Source: Reclinomonas americana ATCC 50394 (lineage: Eukaryota; Jakobida; Jakobea; Jakobida). Taken from it: a stretch of 64,000 bases of DNA. The notes under the pieces were generated by a model that saw nothing but the letters and a program-made list of their open reading frames with translations, ran no database searches and was not told where the DNA came from. The stretch is from NCBI GenBank assembly GCA_048213135.1, contig PS015187.1, positions 1 through 64,000 of the forward strand, given 5' to 3'. How positions within the stretch are numbered: position 1 is the first letter of the stretch; each line of letters opens with the position of its first letter. Shown piece after piece: positions 23,363-36,500 of the stretch. The position numbers and the translations under genes are program-made.

Positions 23363-24163
23363 TTAAAGTTCCATCGTAAACTGCCCACACGCCAGCTGAT
23401 GTGCCACCGCCGCGGCGGCGTCACTTGCCTGTGAATAAGCGAAAAACCCAGAGTAAAGAGCTCAGCAAGCGAGGCATCAGCACACCAACACAGCCGCCTC
23501 TCGGATCTCACCAGTGGCTGGTGTCGTAGCGTCGCAGCAAGTCGGTCGAGCAAATCGGCCACGTGCGGCTTGCCGTCTTCGCGTGCCAACTGAGCCGCTG
23601 TCATGCCGTCCTTGTCGACCATGGGAATGAGATCGGGAAAGCGTGTGGCGAAGAGCCGTACATTGTCTTCTTTGCCGGTCATGGCAGCTCGATGGAGAGC
23701 AGTCCACTGATGATTGTCGACTGCGCGCACCATCGCTGGCGGACATCGTCGCTCATCGGCCAGCAACCACTCCACAACATCCAGCAGTGCATTACTCGTC
23801 GCCACCATAAGCGGTGTGCGGCCTTCGTCGTCGACTGCCAGTGCAAGTTGTCCGCCAACTCCACTCTCCTCCCACAAGTACTGCAGCATGTCGGGGTAGC
23901 GAACGCTGACGGCAAACGAGAATATCGTCCCGCCACCAGAGCTCATCTGCTCTCGCTTGAGCAGAACTTGTGCGCCCTCACGCGCCACAAACTTGCGCAC
24001 GCCTTTTACGTCGCCAAGCACCGCCATCTCCCATGCTTTTAAATTTTTCCGCGGTTGATCACGAGAAGCACTGGCAATGCACACACACACATGCTTTTCT
24101 TTTGAGGGAGTGTGCCAACACAAAAGCGACACAAAGCGCGACACACCTTTGCGATGAGCCCAT
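23363..24163 (-). CDS. stand-alone ankyrin protein with myristoylation-type N-terminus, 213 aa
   Basis: Exons in coding order 24163-24147, 24070-23512, 23428-23363; the sum is 642 nt. The 17-nt first exon gives MGSSQ and the splice adds Ser, so the N-terminus reads MGSSQS: Gly2 and Ser6, the N-myristoylation pattern. The body is one ankyrin module nearly identical in layout to the two in the gene at 18336 (KAWEMAVLGDV, VVEWLLADERRCPPAMVR, TRFPDLIPMVDKDGMTAAQL). The tail ends QFTMEL, with no kinase. It could be a membrane-tethered decoy or regulator of the ankyrin kinase; that is inference. It is divergent from the NACHT gene. Confidence 0.83.
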
Positions 24164-24502
24164 TTCACCGACGTGCACACCGACCGGACACCAATCAATC
24201 ACAGGACGAACGCACGCCGCGAGGCGTTGTGTGCTAGGTGCAGCCGGCAGCCCAGCTACAGAGGTCGTCGATTCCACTGCGAGTGTGCAGACATGGTACC
24301 GGAGACATCTCTGAGCGCGTGCACAACTTCGATATATCGACGTCGACGTCGACGTCGCGCGCGTTCGAGAACTCAAGGTCGCATGCTGCATCTCTCTCAA
24401 TCACACCCTTGGTTCTATGCACAGCACTACACACAGCTCACTCTTCACCACCTCCACCACACTCTGTGTCTCCCTGCAGGACAAAAACCTGTTTCAGACA
24501 GA
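24164..24502. promoter_or_regulatory. divergent intergenic region with long GACGTC palindrome
   Basis: 339 nt between the starts at 24163 (minus) and 24503 (plus). It holds the 20-nt perfect palindrome CGACGTCGACGTCGACGTCG at 24339-24358, next to ATATATCGA. The same core occurs upstream of the starts at 9636, 46795, 50695 and 54575. Confidence 0.45.
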
Positions 24503-27500
24503 ATGGGCGCCACTCAAAGCACCACTCACCCCCTGTCCTCCCGCCCTCACCGCTCCCACTCCACACACAACGACCCTCGCCTGCACACTCCACACTCCTC
24601 CACATGGACCACACGCTCGCGAAGTCACACAACATCAGTGCCAAAGAGGAAGGAAAAGAAGGACAAGCCACACGATGCAGAGGACGCCGCGTTGCTGGTG
24701 TTGTTAGTCGGCGAAGTTCCGTTGTTTGAGGCACTGGAGGAGCCGACGTTGCGTAAGAGAGAGAGAGAATGCAATCAATGTGATGATTGCGTGTTCGATA
24801 TTTTCTTCTTATGATTTTTTGTTGTTTTTTTTTTGTTTGAAAAGGCGACCGGCGCCGGCTTCTGTGCCTGTGTGTGGTGGATGCGGCAAGTCGTTTGCTG
24901 TGTTTGTGCGAGGACGAGTTGCGGTCGATGTTTCTTCTTTCATTTCTCAGTTGATCTTCTTTTCTTGTACCTTTTGCCTCTGTCGTTGCTCTTCTCTCTC
25001 CCTCTGCGCCCACTGTTCCCTCCTTTCCCTCTCTTCATTGTCTTCTGTCTTCTTCTCCTCTCTCCTCCTCGCTCTCAATCTCTCCGCGCTCTCGCTCGCT
25101 GGCGTTCTTTCCCTCCTTGAACTTCCCTCCCCCTTCTCATTCCACTTCTTCTCTCTCTCTCAATCTCTGTGTGCTGTCTTCTGCATCTCTTCCTTCCTTC
25201 GCGCTTGTCTTCCCCCTTCTCTTTCCTCTTGTCTTCCACCTCTCCTCTTCGCGCCCACTCTCTCTTCCTCACTCTCATTCTCTCTTCCTCACTCTCTGTC
25301 TCTCTTCCTCGGTCTCGATCCTCCTCGCTCTTTCTGTCTCCTCTCTTCCTCCCTCCCTTAAGCTTCTCTTCTCCCCTTCTCCTTCTCTCCCCCTTTGCTC
25401 TTCCCCTTCTCTTCCCCTTCTCTTCCCCCTTCTCTCCCCCTTCTCTTCCCCCTGTCTCCCCCTTCCGTCTTCCCCCCTTCGTCTTTCCCCCTTCGTCTTC
25501 CCCCTTCCGTCTTCCCCCTTCCGTCTTCCCCCTTCCGTCTTCCCCCTTCCGTCTTCCCCTTCTCTTTCCCCANNNNNNNNNNNNNNNNNNNNNNNNNNNN
25601 NNNNNNNNNNNNNNNNNNNNNNNNNNNNNNNNNNNNNNNNNNNNNNNNNNNNNNNNNNNNNNNNNNNNNNNNNNNNNNNNNNNNNNNNNNNNNNNNNNNN
25701 NNNNNNNNNNNNNNNNNNNNNNNNNNNNNNNNNNNNNNNNNNNNNNNNNNNNNNNNNNNNNNNNNNNNNNNNNNNNNNNNNNNNNNNNNNNNNNNNNNNN
25801 NNNNNNNNNNNNNNNNNNNNNNNNNNNNNNNNNNNNNNNNNNNNNNNNNNNNNNNNNNNNNNNNNNNNNNNNNNNNNNNNNNNNNNNNNNNNNNNNNNNN
25901 NNNNNNNNNNNNNNNNNNNNNNNNNNNNNNNNNNNNNNNNNNNNNNNNNNNNNNNNNNNNNNNNNNNNNNNNNNNNNNNNNNNNNNNNNNNNNNNNNNNN
26001 NNNNNNNNNNNNNNNNNNNNNNNNNNNNNNNNNNNNNNNNNNNNNNNNNNNNNNNNNNNNNNNNNNNNNNNNNNNNNNNNNNNNNNNNNNNNNNNNNNNN
26101 NNNNNNNNNNNNNNNNNNNNNNNNNNNNNNNNNNNNNNNNNNNNNNNNNNNNNNNNNNNNNNNNNNNNNNNNNNNNNNNNNNNNNNNNNNNNNNNNNNNN
26201 NNNNNNNNNNNNNNNNNNNNNNNNNNNNNNNNNNNNNNNNNNNNNNNNNNNNNNNNNNNNNNNNNNNNNNNNNNNNNNNNNNNNNNNNNNNNNNNNNNNN
26301 NNNNNNNNNNNNNNNNNNNNNNNNNNNNNNNNNNNNNNNNNNNNNNNNNNNNNNNNNNNNNNNNNNNNNNNNNNNNNNNNNNNNNNNNNNNNNNNNNNNN
26401 NNNNNNNNNNNNNNNNNNNNNNNNNNNNNNNNNNNNNNNNNNNNNNNCCCCTTCTCCTCTCCCCCTTCTCTTTCCCCTTCTCCTTCCCCCTCTCACCTTC
26501 CCCCTCCCCCTGCAGCGCCACTGCAAACGCTGCGGCAACCCGGTCTGCTCCGACTGCTCCCGCCAACGACGCGTCATTTTCCGCATGCTCTCCGTCTACC
26601 GCGACGTGCCACAACGATTATGCGAGTCGTGCGGTGCGCACCTCTCTCTCCCCCTTCTCCAATCACTCTCCATTCCTTGACTGTTGGATCGTTGTAGCCG
26701 CCCTGTGCAAGCGCGACAACGAGTTCATCCAGTCGATGCACAGCGATCAGTACGGCATTCGCCTGCGAGTGGCGCTCTTTGATCACATTCTCCCCGCGCT
26801 TCATCGGCGACTGGAGCAGCTGGTGCCAGCGTTCCTGTCGGTCGTGCGGAGCGAGGGTTTCGAAGTGGCGGGTTTTTGCGGGAACGGCGGGTGGAGGTGG
26901 GTCTTCTATCAAGAGACTTCCCCTCTCCTTTCACTTTCACTTCCTCACTTGCCCCTTTCCCCCCAATCAAGGTACCGGCTGCCCACCTCCTCCTCCCGCC
27001 ACGAAATCTCCGTCCTCCCACGCTCCGCCAGATCTCTGGACCGTCGCACCGCTACCGCCCTCCACAATCTCTTCCACCCCGACCACCCGCGCGCCTCCGG
27101 CTGCGACATTTCTCTGGCGCGCAATCTCCTTCGTTTCGCGTGTTATTGGCTGCCGTCGCGCATTCAGGCGGCGGGTGCGCGCCCACCGGATGTGTTTGAG
27201 GTGGATGTGCAGGGGTCGGACGCGGTGGTGATGCTGGAGCGGAGTGCGGATGTCGTTGTGTGCTGGGAGAGGGGAGGGAGGGAGGGAGCGATAAAGAAAG
27301 AAAGGAGCAGAACGTGAGAGAAGAGCTCTTCTCTCATTCCTTCCTTCGCCGCAGCGCCGCGCGGTCGAGGAAATCTACGTGCTGCGCAACGAGACCGCCG
27401 GCCACACCCACGAATTCAGCATGACATACCAGGGCTTTCGACGGGTGATGGATGGACTGCTGCTGGCCGCCACTCTTTTCGACGAGGCGTGTGTCGTGGG

Positions 27501-30500
27501 CGTGCGCAGCTGTGCAGAGAGTTGCGTCTCGTGGAGAGAAGGCTGTGAGGGCCTTTCATTACCCCCTCTCGTATCTCTTTGCAACCTCTTTCTGTAGCTC
27601 TGATTCTCTTTCCCTCTCACGCCACCCTCTCCTTTTTCTCGCTCTTTCGCGCTCGCTTCACTCCTATCTTCCTTATTATCTGCATCTGCGTTGCAATTGT
27701 CTCGCTTCCCTGCCTCTTTCTCTCTTTTGTTTCCCGTCCTCTTTCTTGCAACTGCGTGTCCGTCTCTGCCCTCCCATCCCAGTCCCGCTTGTATGTCGAT
27801 TCACTTGCGCAGTGCAGCTCTCTCATTGTCATGCAAGATCGGCAGTTCTCTGCCTCTCGCTTGAACTCTCGTCTGCCCTCCATCTCATCGCGTCTTGTCT
27901 CATCCCCAGTGCATCTCCCTCCCACTCACTCCGCTACATCTCTTTGCCTTCTCCTGCCCTCACCCTTTTCCCTTCTCAGAACCCCTCGTCACCATCCTTC
28001 AAAACCTCGACTCGCACCTACAACACTTTGGCCAGCAGCAGAGCGTGCGCCTGCGCTCTGCCTTTGCCGTCACCTTCAGCACGCTCGTGCGTCAGTGTAC
28101 ACCATGGGCACCGCAGACATCATCAATACCGCCGCCATCCGTGGACCTCGCGCACCAATTCGACTCGTTCATCTCCTCCTCCACGCACGACGTCATGCTG
28201 CTGCTGGGATCCGCCGGCACCGGCAAGTCCTCCATCCTCGCCGCCCTCGCCATTCGCGCCTGCGAGGCGTGGCTGGAGAAGGCGCCCAACTCGCGCCTGC
28301 CCATTCACATCAACATTGCGGCGCTCACCGACCCGCGTCACGGCCTCTTGTTGGAGACACTGCAGATGGCGAATCCGGAATTCTGCGAGGCCGACCTGAC
28401 ATGGATGTGTCGCATCCCACTGCTGCTGTTGGTCGACGACTATCACCTGCTGCCGGAGGATGTGAATTTGTTTGCGTCAAACAAGGTGTGGTGCGCGTGG
28501 GAAAGGGTGTCTTTCTCGGGTCTCTCGCCACCATTCTGTTTCATCCTGCACTCACTCTCTCTTCCATGGCTCTGTTTCTTTCTTCGTCATATTGCGGGGT
28601 TTGGTGGCAAACTACGTGTGCTTGCTAGTGGTGCCCGTTTTTCTTCTTCTTCTTCTTGTACTCCTTTGACTACCACACTCTTCTTCTGTCCAGTTCCGCT
28701 CTCTCACACAGTTCCTCGTCGTGGGCGAGTGTGACACTCTTTCTCTTTCTTCTTCTTCTTCTTTCCTTCTTCTCCTCCTTCTCGTTCTTCTTCTCCTTAC
28801 TCTCTTTCCTTTTTCATGTCCTCCTCTTCCTCTCTCCTCCTCCTCATTATCCTCCTGCACCTCCCCTCGTCCTTCTTCTTTTTCTTGTTTCTCTTCTTCC
28901 TCTCCCTCTCTTCTTGTTCCTGACCTTGTACTTGTCGTTCCCCCTGTTCTCCTCTCCTTGGTGTTCTTCTTCTTCTTCTTCTTCTTCTTCTACTTCTTCT
29001 TCTTCTTCTTTTCGTTCTTCTTCTTCTTCTTCTTCTTCTTCTTCTTCTTCTTCTTCTTCTTCTCCTTCTCACTTTCCTTCTTCATGTCCTCCTCTCCCTC
29101 TCTCCTTTTCCTCCTTATCCTCATGCACCTCCTCCTCGCCCTCTTCTCCTCCCCCTCCTCCTTCTTCTTCAACTTCTTTCCTTCTTCTCTTCCTCCTCGT
29201 CGTCTTCTTCTCCTCCTCCTTCTTCTCCTTCTTCTTCCTCTCGCTCTCTCATTCACTCACTCTATCTAGTCATGCCATCTTTGCCACGCACTCGACCAAC
29301 CAATGCATCGTTTCTGCCACCCTCACTGTATCGCTCGCTGTCTTCCTCGTCTTCTTCTCCGTCTGGTCACTCATCTGCACTCAACGATCAATCATAACTC
29401 TTCTTTCCTTCAGCGTTATCTTCATTCCCACCTCTGCTTCTCTCGTGTCTGCCTCTTCCCTTCTGTTTCACAGTTATTCTCACGCATTCTTCTCCCTTTC
29501 CCTTATCTCCCCCTTCCCCTCCCCCCAGCTCTTCCGCTACGGCGACATCAAAATGCTGCTCACCCTCCGCCCCGAACGCCTCTCCCGCATGGGCGACACC
29601 CCCCTCCTGTATTTCGCACCCCCGGCCAGCGCCGACTCGCCCTTTCTGCGTTTCGACGCCGTGCACCAACTGCGACTCGGTCCACTGGACTCAGACAGCG
29701 CCTCGCTATCTACCCTGCGCGTCATGATGCAGTCGGCCGAATTTGCGACGCACGACCTGCGCCTCCTGTCGACTCGTTGCGAGGACCGCCTGCGCGCTGC
29801 CGACGCACCCATGCGTCAGCTGTGTCGCATTTCCGCGGTGTTGCTGGAGTGGTTGCGGAGGGTGGCGGCCGGGCAGGGTGCGACGCAGACGTGGCGCACA
29901 CTGGCCGAGTGGTGGATCGAGCAGGAGACGGCACGACTGGCGCGTCCCGCCACTCGGCATTATTTGCCGACGGCCGCACAATGCCTGCGCTTCTGTCGCC
30001 ACATGGCGCTGTGCATGCAGCGACATGCGCAGACCAGCACCCTCGTGCACGTCAGTGCCTCGGACGAGTTGCCGACGGAGATTGCCGAGCATTTGCAGAG
30101 TTTCCGTGGACCGCCAGCCGCGCACCTGGACGACGTGCAGCCGTTCTTCAGTGACACGGCGACTGCGCGCCTGCTGCGCCGGTGCACGCCCCTGGTGCAG
30201 CTGGTTGGCCCGAACACGTGGTCGTTTGTCGGTGCCGATTTGGCGGGCGTGTTGGCCTCACTGCCCGTCGAGCCGAATGACACGTTGGAGAGGTTACGCA
30301 AGAGGGACAGAAGAGTGAGAGAGGGTGATGTTATGAAGTGAGTTTTGATTGTCAGTCAGCGCAGGTTATTCATGGAGATGCGAGGAGCTGAGCTTGTCGG
30401 TGAGGATTGCTTCCGCATTCACTGATGTGGCTTTTCATTTCATCTTTATCACTCCTTCTCCGCCCTGTCCTTTTGTTCACGACTGTCGCAGTGAATCTGC

Positions 30501-33500
30501 AACCGGTGACGTCGGTCGGCGACGAACTGCAGCACGAGGAGGAGGAGGAGGAGGACGTCGATGCAGTACCCTCTTCGCAAGCCTCGCAGCAGGAGTTAAG
30601 TGGCGCCATGCGGAAAGCGGATCACTACATTGCAACCTCACTCATTCTCCATGATCGCAGGAGGCACGCCTTGTCTGTTCAGTTGCAGCGCGCCATGGGC
30701 ACCGTGGTCCTCGGTGTGGTGCGGCAGTTGCTCGAATTCTGCTGGCCGCGGTTCATTGCGGTGGTCGGTGTGGAGGAGCCTCCGTTCCGCATTGACAAGC
30801 TGTGGGCCGACAAGAGTGATCCGCAGTTCTTTAGGTGCGTTCTTACTCGCACAGGGGTTTGCATGAGGGTTCACATGGTCTATCTCTCTCCCTCGCTGTT
30901 ACGCTGCTTGTCTCGCTCGCCGTATCGCTCCCTGACTCTCTCCCTGTCGCACCCCCTCTCTCGCGTTCTGTCTCGTTCCCGGTCTCGCTGCCTGTCTCGC
31001 TTCCTGCCTCACTTCCTGTCTCGTTCCCTGTCTCGCTCCCTGTCTCGCTCCCTGTCTCGCTCCCTGTCTCGCTCTCTGTTTCGCTCCCCGTCTCGCTCTC
31101 GTTTCGCTCCCCGTCTCGCTCCCTTTCTCACTCTCCGTTTCGTTGCTTGTGTCGCTCCCTGTCTCACTCCTCGTTTCGATCCCTTTCTCGTTCCCCGTTC
31201 TGTCCTTGTCTCGCTGCCCGTTCTGTTCCTTGTCTCGCTCCCTGTCTCGTTCTCAGTCTCGTTTTCTGCTCACTTTCTGTCTCGCTCCCTGTCCTGCTCC
31301 CTGTCTCGTTTTCTTCTCACCTCTTGTCTCGCTCCTTGTCTCGCTCTCTGTCTCGCTCCTCGCCTCGATCCCTTTCTCGCTCCCTATCTCGCTCCCTGTC
31401 TCGTTTTCTCTGTTATGGTGTCTCTCTCGCTTGTTTCATTGTTCTCGTCAACACACCCGCTGTCTTTATATTCTTGACTCCCGCCCTTCCTACACTCCCC
31501 TTCCCGCCCCCTTTCCCACTCCTTCCCCCTCACCCTCCCCCTTCGCCTCCCTCCCCGCTCCCCCCCCCCCCCCCCCCCAACGGTACGAATGCGACCACGG
31601 CCGCGCTCGCATCGACTCCTACTTTCAGCGAGAACACGTGAGCAAGTTTGCGCACACTGGCGTCGCCGCGGAATTGGACCTCAGCACCATGTGCACTCTC
31701 CTCACGCGCCTCTGCTATCGACTGCCGAGTCAAGACGCACTGTCGCGACAGCGTAGCCTCGTGCACAACATGCTGGGGGCGTCGACCGTGCACAGTGCGG
31801 CACTGCTGGTGCGCGGCTCGGTCGACCGCAATCGCAACTGGGACGTTGCCGCCGACCACGATGACGCATCGCTGGCGTTGCTGTTGCCACGACCCGCGGT
31901 GGTGAGTGGCTTCGAGATCTGTCTCTTTGACGGCTTGTCGTTGACCTCTTTTTTTGCGCAGCGCGAGGCCGTGGACACCATTCGACTCGTTCGAAACGAG
32001 TCGCAGCACTTTCTCACGCAGTCCGGTGTCGACAAGACGGTGTTTGAGGCGTTGAGCGCCCGCTTGGAGACGCAAGTGCGAGTCATTCACGAGTACCTTG
32101 GTGGTGTGGCGAGTTGCAATTGGGTGGATGAGCTGCGCGAGGCCATGTCGGTGGTGGCAGGTGGGGTGGAAGGGAAAGGGAAGAGGGAGGTCGTGAGGGG
32201 AGAGGGGAGAGGGGAGAGTTGAGAAATGGGAGAGATTCACTCATTTCGCTTGCCCGTTAGCTTGCTGCATTCTTTTCACTTAGTGAGAGCTTTCTTAACG
32301 TCGCCATGTCACAACAGAGGCAGGGAATGTGGTGCGAGTGAAGAGAAGCCGCGAAGAGAATGCAGCGCATAAAGTACGACGACGAGAGAGAGGGAAAGAG
32401 GGGCCATGGAAGTTACATGAGAGAGGCGACGAGTACGTGAGAACGAAAGGCGAAACTTGACCTGATGAAGAGGCATGATCAAGATGCTAACTTTCCCCTC
32501 CCTTTTTCCCCTCCCTCCCTCACTCCCCCTTCGCCCCTCCCCCAGTGGGCCTGCGCAACGTCCGCTCCCTCACTGAACGCCTCCACTCTGCCTGCCGACT
32601 GCAAGCCGCCATGATGGACGAAGACGCGCAACTCTGCAAGCTCCTGTCCTCCTTTGTCAACCTCGACTGCACACCCACGGCTGGCGACTCTGAGCGGCGA
32701 CTGGACCTGCTCTCTGAGGTTTTGTACAAGATCGAGAAATCCCTTTCTCTCCTCTTTGTCAAATCCCCTCACCTGTTTGTGCAGATGAAAGCCTTCGTTT
32801 CACACCCATCCGCCCGCGTGCTGCTGGTGATGGGCGAGAGCGGCGCCGGCAAGTCGCTCAGTTTGACCGTGTTTGCGCGCCAGCTGCTGACAACGGGCAA
32901 TCCGCTCGGACATCGCTTCGTGCTGCGAGTCACACTGTCGTCGTTGCGCAACGCCCGCGAGACGCTGCTGTTGGAGACGCTGCAGCATGTCGACGAGTCA
33001 TTCACAGCGGCCGATGTGGAGGCCATGCACAACATTCCGCTGTTGCTGCTGCTCGACGGTTACGACGAGCTGTATTCGCGTGTCAACTTGTATGAGAGCA
33101 ACCAGGTGAGATGGGAGAAGGGGAATAGAGCAGAGAGACGACCGTTATTACAGAGCGCTGTGTCACTTTCTTCTGTGGCAGCACATTCTCTCGTCTCGTG
33201 CTGATGAAGTTGGCACGAAAGGCACAACTGTCTGCACCGTTTGCTCACTTCACTTCTGCCTCTCTCCTCTTCCTTCTTCACCTTCTTCCTTTTTAATGCG
33301 GTTGCTCACACTCCACCTTCTCCCTCTCTTCTCTTCGCCTTCTCCGCCTTCTCCCTCCTTCTCCGCCTTCTCCGCCTTCTCCGCCTTCTCCGCCTTCTCC
33401 GCCTTCTCCGCCTTCTCCGCCTTCTCCGCCTTCTCCGCCTTCTCCGCCTTCTCCGCCTTCTCCGCCTTCTCCGCCTTCTCCGCCTTCTCCGCCTTCTCCG

Positions 33501-36500
33501 CCTTTTCCATCCCTTCTCCCTCCCTTCTCCCTCTCTTCTCCCTCCCTTCTCTCTCTCTCTTCTCCCTCTCTCTTCTCCCCTTCCCCCTCCTTCTCCCTCT
33601 CTTCTCCCTCTCCTCTCCCCTTCTCCCTCTCTTCTCCCTCTCCTCTCCCCTTCTCCCTCCTTCTCCCTCCTTCTCCCTCGTTCTCCCTCCTTCTCCCTCC
33701 TTCTCCCCCTTTCTCCCCCTTTCTCCCCCTTCCCCTTACCCCTTCCCCCTCACTTCCCCCTCACTTCCCCCTCACTTCCCCCTCACTTCCCCCTCACTTC
33801 CTCCTCCCTGCAGCTCTTCCACTTCACCAACCTCAAACTCATCATCACCTGCCGCACGGACTACGCCGGCCTCCTGGCGACATCATCAACCGCCGCCGGC
33901 CACTCGCACCTCGCATGCTTCGCCCCCGTGCCCCACCTCGGTGGCAAGCCGCAGGAGCACCTGGTCGTGGAGCGCTTCGTGGCGCCCTTTTCACCGGCGC
34001 AGATTCATCGCTACCTGCTGCAGCGGCAGAATACTGCGAGAGACGATGGCGACAATGACGATGACGAGCAAGGGGGTGGAGGTGACAAGCGACAGAGCCG
34101 TCGCCGAAAGCGAATGACGGTGGAGGTGAGCTTGGAGAGGCAGCTGGAGGCGGTGCCGGGACTGGCCGCACTCGTCACCACACCGTTCCTCCTCGCCTCG
34201 GTGGTGGACGTACTGCCGCAGCTGGTCTCCACGCCATGGCACCTGCAGGATGATGCTTCTGCTGCTGTTGGGAATATTGACTTGCGACCGCCGATGCACA
34301 AGGCGCAAGTGTTGGACTTGATTGTGGGTCAGTGGATTGAACGTGAGCGACAGCGGCAGGCGAAACTCGCACACATTCATGTGCCGAGTACGCGCGCCTG
34401 CTTGGAGTACTGTGAGGCACTGGCCGGCCTGATGCATCGTCGTGGACTGGTGCGCCTGTCGCTGCAGGAGGCAGAAGAGGAAGACGTGGATCGTGAATTT
34501 CGCGTGTTCTTCCACCACGAGCGATGCGTGCCACTACTGCAGTGCTGTCCGGTGGTGCAGCGTGCGGGAGCGTCGTCGTGGTTCTTCTTGCATCCGTCGC
34601 TGCAGGAGTACTTTGTGGCGCGCCAGGTGTTTGCGCTGGCCTCGTGGCCCGGCGACGACGCCATGACGCACGACGCGATGCGTGCACACATTCTCAATGC
34701 GCGGCCGCTGGCCGAGCATCCGTCGCTGTTGCGCCTGATCGGTCCGGTGGTGCGCCAAGATGCGGGTGGCCCGCTGCAGCGTCGCCTGTGGGATATGGTA
34801 TACGGCAGTCGAGTACCGGCGGCGCGCCTGCACGTGGCCTCGGTCAATGCCGCCACGATTCTGTGCGCCGCGCAAGTCTCATTCTCCCGTCGCGATTTGT
34901 CGTTTGTGGATTTGGCCGGCGCCGACTTGCAAGACGCCATCATGCACCGAACAGTGTTGCGTGGGGCCGACTTGCGCGGTGCAAACTTGTTTAGTGCGTT
35001 CTGTCGGGAGGCCGTGATGGTGGAGTGTGCGCTGTCCAACTCGTGCTTGCCGCGCCTTCCCCTGGCCGGTCACGCCGCCGTCGTGTGCTCGGTGGCGGTG
35101 GCGCCCGACGGCCGCCGTATTGTCAGCGGCAGCCTCGACGGCACTGTGCGTGTGTGGAATGCGGTGACGGGTGAAGAGTTGCGGCAGGTGTACGGTCACG
35201 CCGGTGCCGTGCACGCCGTGGCGGTGTCGAGCAGCGGGCGGGCGTTGGTGACGGGCTGCGTGGACAAGCGTGTGCGTGTATTTGTGCTCGACACGGCCGC
35301 CATTGTGCGCGTGTGGCACGGCCACGAGGACCCCGTGTTTGCCGTGGCGGTGTCGGTGTGTGAAAAGTACGTGGCCAGCGCGAGTGCCGAGTTTTTCGGT
35401 GGCGAGGAGGCACCGCTGCGCGTGTGGGCCGTGATCACTGGCGAAATGTTGTTTGCGCTCGAGGGACACACCAGTGGCGTCACCTCCGTGGCCTTTGCGC
35501 CTGACAGCCGGCGCGTGGTGAGCGGCAGCTGGGACCGCAGTGTGCGCGTGTGGTCGGTGGAGAGCGGCTTGCAGTTGTTGCAGTACGACGTGCACTCCGA
35601 CTACGTCATGTCGGTGGTGGTGACGCCGGACGGGCGGCACGTGCTGTCGGCCAGCTCCGACACCACGGTGGCCGTGGTGGCGCTGGAGAGTGGGGCATTG
35701 GTGCGCCGCCTGCAGGGCCACACCAAACCAGTGACGGCGGTGGCGCTCTCGCCCGACGCGCGTCTCATTGTGACCGGCGGCGATGACCGCTCGGTGCGCG
35801 TGTGGTCCGCCGAGACCGGCGACCAGCTGTACGAGCTCGACAGTCAGGCGCAGCATGTGCGCTCCATTGGTATGACGCTCGATCAGCAGTACGTGGTGAC
35901 CGCCGGCGGCGACGACAACCTCATTCGGCTCACGGGTGTGTCGGCCGACAACAAGGCGCGTCGTCTGGAGGGTCACACCGCCGCCGTGGTGGCCATGACG
36001 ACGGCCGCCGACGGTCGCTACATTGTCAGTGGCACGGCCGACGACAAGGTGCATGTGTGGCTCGCCAGCACGTGCGAGGAGGTGCGACAGTGGCGAGTGC
36101 CGGCGCACGGTCTCACCTCACTCGCGGTGACGGCGGACGCACGCTACGTCATCACGGGTGGCGCCACCGACAAGTCGGTGCGCGTGTGGTCCGTGTGGAG
36201 TGCCGAGGAGGCGCGCAGCGCGGTGCGACGGCACAAAAAGGCGGTGACGGCGGTGGCCTGCTGCGCCGACGGCCACGTGGTGGTGTCGTGCGCCGCCGAT
36301 GAGTGCCGCCTGCTGGTGTGGCACCACTTGCTCGACGACGACTCTCACGCATTGCGTCCGATCAAGGTGCGCGTCGACGGCGAGCGCTTCCTGGCGGTGG
36401 CGGTGTCGGCGGATGGCGTGCGGGTGGCGGCCTCGTGCACCGACGGCCGCGTATACATTTTCATGGCCGAGACGGGCGAGCAGAGTCGCGCGCTGCTGGC

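Noticed and set aside
28656-29528. Poly-Ser / poly-Phe hydrophobic frame upstream of the first NACHT continuation
   Set aside because: Translation of (TTC)n; bypassed by a phase-0 intron 28486-29528.
30885-31560. SLPVSLPVSLPV-type protein repeat
   Set aside because: Decamer CTGTCTCGCT read in three frames; all frames stay open by composition.
33241-33520. LLRLLRLLR frame looking like leucine-rich repeats
   Set aside because: 9-nt array within an intron; no LxxLxLxxN pattern.
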